This document shows positions 42,626-50,538 of a stretch of DNA of 64,000 nucleotides, piece after piece. The DNA is from Lentzea albidocapillata (GTDB lineage: Bacteria; Actinomycetota; Actinomycetes; Mycobacteriales; Pseudonocardiaceae). The stretch spans positions 507,080-571,079 of the forward strand of contig NZ_JOEA01000005.1 of assembly GCF_000719115.1 (NCBI RefSeq). The letters run 5' to 3'. Under the pieces are notes generated by a model. That model was not told the origin of the DNA. It searched no databases and was given only the letters and a program-made list of their open reading frames with translations. Position 1 is the stretch's first letter. Each line of letters begins with the position of its first letter. Both the position numbers and the translations under genes were made by a program.

Positions 42626-43267
42626 ATGACCCGCGCAGGCGGACTTCCCCAGCACGAGCTCACCGCCCAGCTTCTCCGCATCACCGATGAGCTGGCTGAC
42701 AAGTTCCACGGCGTGTTCGGCCGGGAAACTGTCGAGCGCTTCGTCGACGAGACCTACGCCCTGCTCAACGAGAACGCCACGGTGAAGACGCACCTCGCGA
42801 CGCTGACAGCCCGATTCGCCAAGCAGCGCCTGCACGACTACGGCCGCGCCCAGGGCCTGACCAAGGTCGAGGTGCCGCAGGTGTTGTTCATCTGCGTGCA
42901 CAACGTCGGCCGGTCGCAGATGGCATCGGCGCTACTGGAGCACCACGCGTTCGGCAAGATCGCCGTGCGTTCCGCCGGCAGCCAGCCGAGTGGCTCCATC
43001 CCGTCGCAGATCACCGAGGTGCTGGCGGAGCTGAACATCCCGCTCACGCAGGCGTTCCCGAAGCCGCTCACCGACGAGGTCGTGCGTGCCGCGGACGTCG
43101 TCGTGACGATGGGCTGCGGCGACTCGTGCCCGGTCTATCCCGGCAAGCGCTACCTGGACTGGGAGGTGGCCGACCCGGTCGGCGCTCCGCTGCACCGCGT
43201 TCGCGAGGTGCGCGACGACATCGACCGGCGGGTCAGAAGCCTGCTGTCCGAACTTCTGGGCGACTGA
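42626..43267 (+). CDS. arsC: Arsenate reductase (LMW-phosphatase type) with N-terminal helical domain
   Basis: 213 residues, AAGGAG 6 nt before ATG 42626. The N-terminal helical domain (ITDELADKFHGVFGRETVERFVDETY) resembles that of the ArsC at 16067. Active loop LFICVHNVGRSQMASALL (Cys-x5-Arg) and TMGCGDSCPVYPGKRYLDW. It reduces arsenate to arsenite. Its stop shares a base with the next gene's ATG. Confidence 0.93.
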   Translation: MTRAGGLPQHELTAQLLRITDELADKFHGVFGRETVERFVDETYALLNENATVKTHLATLTARFAKQRLHDYGRAQGLTKVEVPQVLFICVHNVGRSQMASALLEHHAFGKIAVRSAGSQPSGSIPSQITEVLAELNIPLTQAFPKPLTDEVVRAADVVVTMGCGDSCPVYPGKRYLDWEVADPVGAPLHRVREVRDDIDRRVRSLLSELLGD

Positions 43268-43431
43268 TGTTGCAGGTCTTGCTGGTCACGCTGATCGGGA
43301 CGGTCGGGATCGTCGCGACGTTCGCGCTCGGCGTCTCGAACCTCTCTCAGGCCCGCAAGACCTTCGCCTGTATCTGGTTCACCGTGTGCGGAGCACTGGT
43401 TGTAGGCGGTCTGTACCTGTATGTGACGTGA
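43267..43431 (+). CDS. Small two-helix membrane protein
   Basis: 54 residues beginning at the ATG overlapping the arsC stop (TGATG). Two transmembrane helices (LLVTLIGTVGIVATFALGV; FACIWFTVCGALVVGGLYLY) with two cysteines. Coupled to arsC, but function unknown. Confidence 0.6.
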   Translation: MLQVLLVTLIGTVGIVATFALGVSNLSQARKTFACIWFTVCGALVVGGLYLYVT

Positions 43432-43438
43432 GGAATCG

Positions 43439-43472
43439 TGTCACCAACCGTTCACCTGGATCGGGCATTATC
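43439..43472 (+). promoter_or_regulatory. PHO-box-like promoter of the third arsC
   Basis: TGTCACC-AACC-GTTCACC (43439-43456) has the 11-bp unit spacing of a PHO box, and CATTAT (43467-43472) about 10 bp on could serve as the -10 box, a geometry seen where PhoP acts in place of a -35. Confidence 0.55.
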
Positions 43473-43506
43473 GAACCAAGGAAACGCCCGCCAGGAGGAG
43501 ATCGAC

Positions 43507-43908
43507 GTGTCCAAGACCCCCGAAGTGCTGTTCGTCTGCGTGCACAACGCCGGCCGCTCCCAGATGGCCGCCGCGTTGCTGCAGCACTACGGCATGGGCA
43601 GGATCGCGGTCCGTTCCGCCGGCTCGGCCCCGGCCGAGAAGGTCAACCCCGCAGCGGCCGAGGCGCTCGCCGAGTGGGGCCTGGACATCACCGCGGAGGT
43701 GCCCTCGAAGCTGACGACCGAGGACGTCGAAGCCTCTGACGTGGTGATCACGATGGGCTGCGGTGACACCTGCCCGGTGTTCCCCGGCAAGCGCTACCTC
43801 GACTGGGAGCTCGAGGACCCGGCGGGCCAGGGCGTCGATTCCGTCCGTCCGATCCGCGACGACATCGACCGCCGAGTGCGCGGCCTGGTCGCCGAGCTGC
43901 TGGACTAA
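43507..43908 (+). CDS. arsC: Arsenate reductase (LMW-phosphatase type), short form
   Basis: 133 residues from GTG 43507 (AGGAGG 8 nt upstream); it lacks the N-terminal helical domain. LFVCVHNAGRSQMAAALLQ (Cys-x5-Arg), TMGCGDTCPVFPGKRYLDWEL and a final DDIDRRVRGL are intact. It overlaps the convergent MFS gene by 4 nt. A PHO-box-like element upstream suggests control by phosphate status. Confidence 0.93.
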   Translation: MSKTPEVLFVCVHNAGRSQMAAALLQHYGMGRIAVRSAGSAPAEKVNPAAAEALAEWGLDITAEVPSKLTTEDVEASDVVITMGCGDTCPVFPGKRYLDWELEDPAGQGVDSVRPIRDDIDRRVRGLVAELLD

Positions 43909-45092
43909 CGCGGAACGCTGGCGGTCGACAACGCGGCCGCCAGCACCCCAATCGCCCCCAGCACGACGAACACCGCCGGGTAGCCGCCGAGCCACGAGGC
44001 CATGGCACTGCCCGCCCACGGCGCGATCGCGGCGGTCAGCATCACCGGCACCGCGAGCAGCCCGCTCAACTGTCCGTAGTGGACCGCACCCCAGCGATCG
44101 GTGATCGCCGTCGCCTGCACCAGCGTGAAGATCCCGCGTGCGACACCGGCGAGCACCGAGCCCGCGATGAGCAGCAATGCCGGGCCGGGCACCACACCCA
44201 GCAACGCGGTCACCACGGCGCTCGCCAGCAAGATCAGTGCTGTTCTTGTGCGCACCGACGTCTTCGCGGTCAACCTCGCGTACCCCAGCCGCCCGAGGAC
44301 CTGGCCCACCCCACCGAGGCCCAGGGCCACCGCGGCCATTGACGTGGACATGCCGCGTTCGGTCAGCAGCGGCACGAGGTTGACCACCACCGCGTAAACG
44401 CTGAACGCCGCCAAGCTCATCGCCAGCGTCAGCACGAGGAACGGTCTGCTGCGCGCGATCGCGGACGGTTGATGCTCCGCCTCGTGCTCGATCTCCGGCC
44501 ACGGCAGTCGCAAGCCGAACAGATGCAGCGGAACCGTGGTGACAGCCAGGATTCCGGCCAGCACCAGGTACGTTCCGCGCCAGTCCAGATGTGTGTTCAG
44601 CACGGCGGTCAGTGGCGCGAACACCGTGCTGGCCAGCCCGGCCACCAACGTGAGCGCGGTCAGCGCCGACACCCGCCTCGGCCCGAACCAGCGGGTCAGT
44701 GCCGCGAACGCGGGGGCGTAGAACACCCCGGCCATCGCGACTCCGATCAGCAACCATGCCGCCGTGAACCACGCCAACGACTGCGCGGTGGCCACCATGA
44801 CGAGTGCGGGTACCGCGATGATCGAACCGGTGGTCATGATGGCGCGAGGACCACGACGATCGAGCAGCTTGCCCACCGGCACGCCGACGATCCCTGCCAC
44901 GATCTGACTCGCCGAGAAACCCGCGGTGATCGCGGCCAACGACCACCCCGTCCGCGCGCCGATCGTCGGCAGCAGCACGGGGAACGCGTAGTAGAGAATC
45001 CCCCAGCTGATGATCTCGGTGCTGCACAACACGATCAGCACGCGACGCAGCCCGCCGTCAACGCCGGGCCGCGTCGTTGTTTCAGCGTGCAC
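43905..45092 (-). CDS. MFS efflux transporter in the arsenic island
   Basis: 395 residues from GTG 45092, 12 predicted helices; GKLLDRRGPRAIMTTG is the MFS loop 2-3 motif. Its start overlaps the flavoprotein stop by 11 nt, so they are co-transcribed. MFS pumps in ars clusters include ArsJ (needs an adjacent GAPDH gene, absent here) and ArsK (trivalent arsenicals). An ArsK-like role is possible but unproven. Confidence 0.75.
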   Translation of the reverse strand: MHAETTTRPGVDGGLRRVLIVLCSTEIISWGILYYAFPVLLPTIGARTGWSLAAITAGFSASQIVAGIVGVPVGKLLDRRGPRAIMTTGSIIAVPALVMVATAQSLAWFTAAWLLIGVAMAGVFYAPAFAALTRWFGPRRVSALTALTLVAGLASTVFAPLTAVLNTHLDWRGTYLVLAGILAVTTVPLHLFGLRLPWPEIEHEAEHQPSAIARSRPFLVLTLAMSLAAFSVYAVVVNLVPLLTERGMSTSMAAVALGLGGVGQVLGRLGYARLTAKTSVRTRTALILLASAVVTALLGVVPGPALLLIAGSVLAGVARGIFTLVQATAITDRWGAVHYGQLSGLLAVPVMLTAAIAPWAGSAMASWLGGYPAVFVVLGAIGVLAAALSTASVPR

Positions 45093-46413
45093 TGGCAGTG
45101 AGCCCGATCGTCAGCTCGCCGTGCTCCGGTGAGCCGCAGCAGCCACCCTCGTTCTTCTGTTCCTCGGGCGCGTCGAACACGCCAGCTCCGCCGCACACCC
45201 CGGTCTCGGGCAGCACGAGCTCGACGCGCCCGGCGGCCTCGTGGTCGCCGGCGATCGCCGCGACGACGGACCGCGCCTGCTCGTAGCCCGTCAGCGACAG
45301 GAACGTCGGCGCCCGGCCGTAGCTCTTCATGCCGACCAGGTAGACGCCTGGTTCCGGGTGGCGCAGCTCGTTCTCACCGTGCGGGTAGACGGTGCCGCAC
45401 GAGTGGACGTTCGGGTCGATCAGCGGCGCGAGCTTCGTCGGCGCCTGCAGCACCGGGTCCAGGTCGAGGCGAACCTCCGACAGCCACGACAGGTCTGGCC
45501 GGAACCCGGTCAGCACCACGACCTCGTCGATGTCCTCGACCTGGTGGCCGTCGAACGACTCCAGCGTGAGGCTGCCGTTCGTCGTACGTTCGAGTGCCGC
45601 CGTGCGGAACCCGGTGGCGGTCTCGATGTGACCGGCTTCCACAGCCTTCTTGGCTCGCAAGCCCAACGCACCGCGCGCCGGCAGCTGGTCGGCCTCCCCG
45701 CCACCGAAAGCGTTGCCAACGGCGCCACGGCGCAATAGCCACACGATCTTCGTGCCGGGCTCCTGCTCCGCGAGTTCCGCCAGCACCACCAACGCGGTCA
45801 GCGCCGAGCGCCCGCTACCGGCAACCGCGATCCGCTTGCCCGCGTAGCGAGCGCGTTCGGCCACGAGGTCCGGCACCCGGTAGGCGATCTTCTCGGCCGC
45901 CGCCTTCTCCCCCACCGCTGGAAGGCCGTCTCCGCCCAGCGGGTTCGGCGAGCTGTAAGTGCCGGAAGCGTCGATCACCGCACGAGCCGAGATCCGCTCC
46001 TCGCCATCCGCAGTCTGCACGTGCACCGTCAGCGGCTCGTCCTCGCGCCCAGCGTCAACGATCCGGTCCCGCCCACGCCGAGCCACCCCAACCACGCGCG
46101 TGCCGAGTCGCACCCGGTCACCGAGCACCTCGGCCAGCGGCTGCAGGTAGCTCTCCACCCACTCCCCACCGCTCGGGTAGGCGTCACCGTCCGGCCGCAC
46201 CCAGCCGGCTTCCTTCAACAGGCGCTCGGCAGCGGGATCAACGAGCTCGCTCCACTGCGAGAACAGCCGGACGTAGTTCCACTGCGACACGGCTGCACCG
46301 GCACGATCGCCCGCCTCCAGCACGAGCACCCGCTCGCCCCGTTCCACCAAGTTCGCCGCCGCGGACAAACCCGCAGGTCCGGCACCCACCACGACGACTG
46401 GCAACTCGCTCAC
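45082..46413 (-). CDS. FAD/NAD(P)-binding oxidoreductase with cysteine-rich tail
   Basis: 443 residues from GTG 46413. VVVVGAGPAGLSAAANL binds FAD; IAVAGSGRSALTALVVL is a second Rossmann site; TGFRPDLSWLSEVRL is the typical late motif. The C-terminus adds VCGGAG and EGGCCGSPEH, soft-metal-binding cysteines not found in ordinary family members. Related flavoproteins (ArsO/ArsH-like roles) sit in actinobacterial ars clusters. Oxidation of a trivalent arsenical is a reasonable guess. Divergent from the ArsR-ArsN1 gene. Confidence 0.75.
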   Translation of the reverse strand: MSELPVVVVGAGPAGLSAAANLVERGERVLVLEAGDRAGAAVSQWNYVRLFSQWSELVDPAAERLLKEAGWVRPDGDAYPSGGEWVESYLQPLAEVLGDRVRLGTRVVGVARRGRDRIVDAGREDEPLTVHVQTADGEERISARAVIDASGTYSSPNPLGGDGLPAVGEKAAAEKIAYRVPDLVAERARYAGKRIAVAGSGRSALTALVVLAELAEQEPGTKIVWLLRRGAVGNAFGGGEADQLPARGALGLRAKKAVEAGHIETATGFRTAALERTTNGSLTLESFDGHQVEDIDEVVVLTGFRPDLSWLSEVRLDLDPVLQAPTKLAPLIDPNVHSCGTVYPHGENELRHPEPGVYLVGMKSYGRAPTFLSLTGYEQARSVVAAIAGDHEAAGRVELVLPETGVCGGAGVFDAPEEQKNEGGCCGSPEHGELTIGLTASAR

Positions 46414-46476
46414 CGCACACCCCTTGTATCGACACATTTCGAATCAACACTGGGACTCTATCGACCCCTATCGATT

Positions 46477-46498
46477 GACGCAACCATCGATTTGCGTC
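46477..46498. promoter_or_regulatory. Operator of the divergent flavoprotein / arsR-arsN1 pair
   Basis: Inverted repeat GACGCAA-N8-TTGCGTC. Four copies of ATCGA surround it (46427-46503). Located 12 bp before the arsR-arsN1 ATG. Confidence 0.68.
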
Positions 46499-46510
46499 GA
46501 TACTTCACCC

Positions 46511-47347
46511 ATGACGACCACAGCGGCCACGCCGGCCGTGCTGCCGACCGACGACGCCGCGACCTACGCGGACTGGTTCGCGTGTCTCGCCGAACCGACC
46601 CGCGTTCGCCTGCTGCACGCCGTCGCCACCGCGGCACGGTCGATGACCGTCGGCGAACTGACGGAGCTGCTCGGCATCAGCCAGTCCACCTGCTCACACC
46701 ACCTGCGCAAGCTGGTCGAGGTCGGGTTCCTGCGGCAGCACAAGGAAGGCACCGCCACACATATCAGCGTGAATCCTTCATGCTGCACCGGCCTGCCCCA
46801 CGCCGCGGACGTCGTCATGGGCGTACTCGCACCACGCCCGTGCTGCCCAGCCAACCTCCCGGCAGACGTGCTGGTCCGTCCGCTGGAGGTTGCGGACTGG
46901 AACGCCGTGCGCCGCATCTACAGCGAGGGCATCGCCACCGGCGACGCGACCTTCGAAACCGAGGTGCCCCTGCGCAGGGCACTCGACGCCAAGTGGCTGC
47001 CAGACCACCGCTGGATCGCCGAGATCGACGGCGAGGTCGCAGGCTGGGCTGCCGCGACCGCGGTGTCCACACGGGACTGCTACGCAGGCGTCGCCGAGAC
47101 GTCCGTCTACGTGGGCGCGGACTTCCGTGGCCGAGGCGTCGGCAAGGCCTTGGTGCACAAGCAAGTCAGCGCCGCCGACGACGCTGGCCTGTGGACGTTG
47201 CAGACCTCGATCTTCCCCGAGAACCGCGCCAGTCTCGCGCTGCACCACTCCATGGGCTTCCGCACCCTCGGCGTCCGCGAACGCATCGCGCAACACCACG
47301 GCGTGTGGCGCGACACCGTTTTCCTCGAACGCCGCACAGCCAACTAA
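46511..47347 (+). CDS. ArsR regulator fused to an ArsN1-like N-acetyltransferase
   Basis: 278 residues from ATG 46511. Residues 1-95 are an ArsR winged helix (TVGELTELLGISQSTCSHHLRKL) lacking Cys-x-Cys but with NPSCCTG and PRPCCPAN in the linker. Residues 118-275 are a phosphinothricin-type GNAT: VRPLEVADWNAVRRIYSEGIATGDATFE, YVGADFRGRGVGKALV (acetyl-CoA loop) and LHHSMGFRTLGVRERIAQHHGVWRDTV. ArsN1 enzymes acetylate the amino group of arsinothricin and give resistance. The Cys-rich linker may sense the arsenical. With arsL in the window, it is the likely self-protection gene. Confidence 0.85.
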   Translation: MTTTAATPAVLPTDDAATYADWFACLAEPTRVRLLHAVATAARSMTVGELTELLGISQSTCSHHLRKLVEVGFLRQHKEGTATHISVNPSCCTGLPHAADVVMGVLAPRPCCPANLPADVLVRPLEVADWNAVRRIYSEGIATGDATFETEVPLRRALDAKWLPDHRWIAEIDGEVAGWAAATAVSTRDCYAGVAETSVYVGADFRGRGVGKALVHKQVSAADDAGLWTLQTSIFPENRASLALHHSMGFRTLGVRERIAQHHGVWRDTVFLERRTAN

Positions 47348-47367
47348 CACGCCATCTGACCGCTCAT

Positions 47368-47389
47368 CCGTCGCCGTGCTCGGCGACGG
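47368..47389 (+). terminator. Hairpin after arsR-arsN1
   Basis: Perfect 9-bp stem CCGTCGCCG / CGGCGACGG with a 4-nt loop, 20 nt after the stop and 16 nt before the next ATG. It may attenuate rather than fully stop transcription into the flavoprotein gene. Confidence 0.5.
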
Positions 47390-47405
47390 CTACTTCGAGG
47401 TGCCC

Positions 47406-48431
47406 ATGAACAGCCACGACGCCATCGTGATCGGCGCCGGCCAGTCCGGCCTCGCCGCAGCCCATGCCCTTGTCACACAAGGCCTACGGCCACTCGTACT
47501 CGAAGCCGGCGACGAACCCGTCGGCTCCTGGCCGCACTACTACGACAGCCTGACCTTGTTCTCGCCAGCCAGATACAGCGCCCTGCCAGGCCTGAAGTTC
47601 CCCGGCGATCCCGAGCGCTACCCGCGCCGCGACGAAGTCGTCGACTACCTCCGCACCTACGCCGCACACCTCAACACCGACATCCGCACCGGCCAACGCG
47701 TCACAGGGGTGACACGCGACAACGGCTTCCGAGTCACCACGACCGACGGCACCAGCTTCACCGCACCCATCGTCATCGCCGCCACCGGCGGCTTCGGCAA
47801 CCCACACCGGCCCGCACTGCCCGGCCTCGACACCTTCCCCGGCACCGTCCTGCACGCCGCGCAGTACCACTCGCCCGAGCCGTTCGACGGCCAGCGCGTC
47901 ATCGTGGTCGGCGCCGGCAACTCCGCGGTTCAGATCGCGGCAGAGCTCGCCGAGCACGCCCACGTCACTCTCGCGACCCGCAGACCGGTGAAGTTCTCCG
48001 CCCAACGCCCGTTCGGCCGCGACCTGCACTTCTGGCTCGACCGCACCCGCCTCGACCACCTGCCGATCGGCCCCTGGCTGCCCGACGGCTTCACCACGCC
48101 GGTTCTGGACACCGGCGTCTACCGCGCCGCCCTTGAACGACACCGCCCGGACCGCCGCCCGATGTTCACCGCCCTGGAAGGCTCGAAGGGCATCTGGCCG
48201 AATGAGCAGCGCGAACATGTCGACGCGATCATCCTGGCCACGGGCTACCGCCCCGACCTGCCGTACCTCCGCGGAGTCGGCACCGAGCACGACCGAGGTG
48301 TGTCCCGCCGGCATCCGGGTCTTGGCTTCGTCGGACTGGAATGGCAGCGCAGTCTCTCGTCGGCGACCCTGCGAGGCGTCGGCCGCGACGCCGCCCACGT
48401 GGCGCGCCGCCTGCTGAAGGGAGTTAGCTGA
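47406..48431 (+). CDS. Flavin-dependent monooxygenase-like protein (ArsO-like)
   Basis: 341 residues from ATG 47406. IVIGAGQSGLAAAHALV binds FAD, GSWPHYYDSLTLFSPARYS is the FMO-like strand-loop, VIVVGAGNSAVQIAAELAEHA binds NADPH, and ATGYRPDLPYL is the C-terminal motif. Proteins of this size beside arsR/arsN genes are often called ArsO. Oxidation of organoarsenicals is suspected, not shown here. Its 3' end overlaps a DinB remnant on the other strand. Confidence 0.8.
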   Translation: MNSHDAIVIGAGQSGLAAAHALVTQGLRPLVLEAGDEPVGSWPHYYDSLTLFSPARYSALPGLKFPGDPERYPRRDEVVDYLRTYAAHLNTDIRTGQRVTGVTRDNGFRVTTTDGTSFTAPIVIAATGGFGNPHRPALPGLDTFPGTVLHAAQYHSPEPFDGQRVIVVGAGNSAVQIAAELAEHAHVTLATRRPVKFSAQRPFGRDLHFWLDRTRLDHLPIGPWLPDGFTTPVLDTGVYRAALERHRPDRRPMFTALEGSKGIWPNEQREHVDAIILATGYRPDLPYLRGVGTEHDRGVSRRHPGLGFVGLEWQRSLSSATLRGVGRDAAHVARRLLKGVS

Positions 48432-48871
48432 GCGAGAGCTGGTTCCGGTGGAAGTCGAAGTGCTGCACAGGAAAGCGGTACGGGTCCGCCACCGTCATGA
48501 ACTCGCGGAAGCACCGCCCGGCGAGGCATGACGCTGCCACCAAGCCAAGAACCGGCGAAGTTGACGACGTCGAACGGCCTCGTACCCGCGTTGAGCCGTC
48601 GCGCCCACGCCGAACCGGCCCATCGCGGCACGCTCGCGACGATCCGGACCAATACCAGCAACGCGCGCATGATCAGGAAGCGGAGCAGCATGTGGAACAG
48701 CAGCTGGCGGTCGTTCCAGCGCGTGCCGTTCGAACGGCACCGCAACTGCTCGGCGACGGCACCGTCGAGCAATTGGCGGAACGTGTCGCGTGCTCGGTTG
48801 AGGTCCTCGTGAACTGCCTGCTTGTCCACGTTGCCACTGTGCGCCTCGCAGCTCAGTTCCACGAACGGCAT
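48424..48871 (-). pseudogene. DinB/mycothiol-transferase-like gene with an internal deletion (copy 2)
   Basis: From ATG 48871 the frame reads VDKQAVHEDLNRARDTF, RSNGTRWNDRQLLFHMLLRFLIMRALLVLV and FDVVNFAGSWLGGS. It then jumps, by deletion and a shift near 48525, to MTVADPYRFPVQHFDFHRNQLSLS and a TAA at 48426-48424. Intact relatives have about 60 more residues between these parts. Start and end are preserved, the middle is lost. The N-terminal part matches the fragment at 9684-9842. Confidence 0.7.
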
Positions 48872-48904
48872 CGAAGCGACCCCGTCAACGTGACATAGGT
48901 CTCC

Positions 48905-48936
48905 TTGAATCCTGTACCTAGGTATCGGCTTAGCGT
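48905..48936 (+). promoter_or_regulatory. MerR-type promoter of the thioredoxin-CC gene
   Basis: TTGAAT (48905-48910) and TTAGCG/TAGCGT (from 48930/48931) with a 19-20 nt spacer containing the palindrome ACCTAGGT. This is the geometry of the other MerR promoters at 9116 and 15003. Confidence 0.72.
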
Positions 48937-48976
48937 TGTGTTGTTGGCCCTGGTCGGACCTCCGGAGGTAGGGGAT

Positions 48977-49720
48977 ATGGCGATCGAAGTCACCGATGCG
49001 ACGTTCGAGCAGGAGGTCGGGCTGTCGCAGCAACCGGTGGTGATGGAGTTCTATGCGACGTGGTGCGGAAACTGCCGGAGGATCGCGCCGGTTCTCGACG
49101 AGCTGGCCGTCGAGTTCACGACGCGCGTACAGCTGGTGAAGGTCAACGCGGACGAGAACCCGGAGCTGGTGTCCCGGTTCGCGGTGACCTCGACCCCCAC
49201 GTTGTTCGCGATGGCAGGTGTCCGGCAGGTGGCGTCCACGGTTGGCGCACAACCGACACCGATCTTGCGCGCCCTGTTCGAGTCCGCCGCCGATACCACC
49301 AGTAGCGGGACCGTCTCGGGATGCGGATGCGGACCAACCTGCGGATCAGGTTCCAGCGAGATCGCCAAAAGGGGAACCGACCTGATCAGCGGATGGGCGC
49401 CCGCGGAAGCCTGCACGTTGCCAACCGCTGATCAACCGGCGCGACTCGCCGAGTTCGATCGGCTGTTCTCCTCGTCGCTGCGCGAAGTACGCCGCGAGGA
49501 GCCAGGCTGGCTCCGCCTGCGTCTACACGGCGGTGCGGAGGTGGAGGCCACCGCACGGGACCTGACCGCACGAGAGGCCGAGTGCTGCTCGTTCTTCCGC
49601 TTCACAGTCAGTCGCACCGGCGACGAGGTGCTCGTCGACGTACGGGTGCCTGCGGACAAGGAAGTCGTGCTCGACGGCCTCGCCGCCCAAGCCGAGACAG
49701 CGCTGGCCGCACGGGTATGA
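48977..49720 (+). CDS. Thioredoxin domain fused to a CC-motif domain
   Basis: 247 residues from ATG 48977, with GGAGG upstream. Residues 1-105 are thioredoxin: VVMEFYATWCGNCRRIAPVLDEL with the Cys-x2-Cys active site. A linker carries GCGCGPTCGSG. From residue 150 comes ACTLPTADQPARLAEFDRLF and TAREAECCSFFRF, the same double-Cys domain as the protein at 8618. A MerR promoter drives it, with merR following by 14 nt. A role in reducing or relaying soft metals or metalloids is inferred. Confidence 0.8.
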   Translation: MAIEVTDATFEQEVGLSQQPVVMEFYATWCGNCRRIAPVLDELAVEFTTRVQLVKVNADENPELVSRFAVTSTPTLFAMAGVRQVASTVGAQPTPILRALFESAADTTSSGTVSGCGCGPTCGSGSSEIAKRGTDLISGWAPAEACTLPTADQPARLAEFDRLFSSSLREVRREEPGWLRLRLHGGAEVEATARDLTAREAECCSFFRFTVSRTGDEVLVDVRVPADKEVVLDGLAAQAETALAARV

Positions 49721-49733
49721 GGAGTGAACAACG

Positions 49734-50150
49734 ATGAGGTCTGGAGAACTGGCCGCGGCGGCCGGCGTGAACGTACAGACGCTGCGGTACTACGAACGGC
49801 GAGGTCTGCTGCCAGAACCAGACCGCTCACTCGGCGGGCACCGAGACTACGACGAGGACGCCGTCGCCCTGCTGCGAGTCGTCAAGGCGGCCCAGCGGCT
49901 CGGCTTCACCCTCGACGAGGTCGCTGAACTCATCGACACGGGCAGGCAACGCCACCCGTCTCCAGACCTCCAGGTCCGGGCACGCGCCAAGCTCGAAGAG
50001 GTCGACCGGCGGATGGAAGACCTCAACAAGATCCGCGAAGGCCTAGTCCGAGTCATCGACGCCCGCTGCGACAGCCTGACCAACTGCACCTGCCCGGACT
50101 GCCCCATCCCGTTCATCGCGCTCACCACCGTCACGAAAGGTCTCACATGA
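49734..50150 (+). CDS. merR: MerR-family metal regulator
   Basis: 138 residues. The HTH reads MRSGELAAAAGVNVQTLRYYERRGLLPEPDRSLGGHRDY. The tail ARCDSLTNCTCPDCPIPF is rich in Cys, as in Hg(II)-binding actinobacterial MerR proteins. It sits inside the operon it probably controls, between the thioredoxin fusion and a MerT-like gene. Confidence 0.9.
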   Translation: MRSGELAAAAGVNVQTLRYYERRGLLPEPDRSLGGHRDYDEDAVALLRVVKAAQRLGFTLDEVAELIDTGRQRHPSPDLQVRARAKLEEVDRRMEDLNKIREGLVRVIDARCDSLTNCTCPDCPIPFIALTTVTKGLT

Positions 50151-50452
50151 GCACCCCGGCAACCCCCGGTTCCGACTCCGTCCTCCCCGTTCACGTCGAC
50201 CAGCACGAACAGGCCGGTCCGCCGAAACGAAGCAAAGTGGTCGCGTTCCTCGCCGCGATCGCCTGCGTCGGCTGCTGCGCATTGCCATTGCTGGTCCCGC
50301 TCGGCCTGCTCGGCGGCGCGGGCGTCGCCGCGGCCACGACCGGCTTGCTCGTCGTCTCAGCCGTCCTGTTCGGACTCGCCGGCCTGCTGTGGTTCCTCCA
50401 CCACCGCCAGAAGTCCAAGCACTCCTGCGCTCAGGGCAACTGCTCGTGCTGA
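50147..50452 (+). CDS. MerT/MerC-like small membrane protein
   Basis: 101 residues, ATGA overlap with merR. Two helices: VVAFLAAIACVGCCALPLLVPLGLLG and TTGLLVVSAVLFGLAGLLWFL. The Cys pair in helix 1 is the Hg-binding feature of Mer transport proteins, and the C-terminus ends KHSCAQGNCSC. It likely moves Hg(II) or a similar ion inward; no merA is seen nearby. Confidence 0.72.
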   Translation: MSTPATPGSDSVLPVHVDQHEQAGPPKRSKVVAFLAAIACVGCCALPLLVPLGLLGGAGVAAATTGLLVVSAVLFGLAGLLWFLHHRQKSKHSCAQGNCSC

Positions 50453-50538
50453 CCATCACGTGACCGCGTCCGTCCATCAACGGAGAGCGTCGGGAAAGAT
50501 GAACTACCGCAAGTGACACATGGTCGAAGGGCAGCTTG

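Noticed and set aside
43905..45092. ArsJ exporter of arseno-phosphoglycerate
   Set aside because: ArsJ genes pair with a GAPDH gene; none is present.
46890..47405. N-terminal extension of the flavoprotein at 47406
   Set aside because: It overlaps the ArsR-ArsN1 gene in another frame, is Arg/Pro/Thr-rich, and the FAD motif starts right after ATG 47406.
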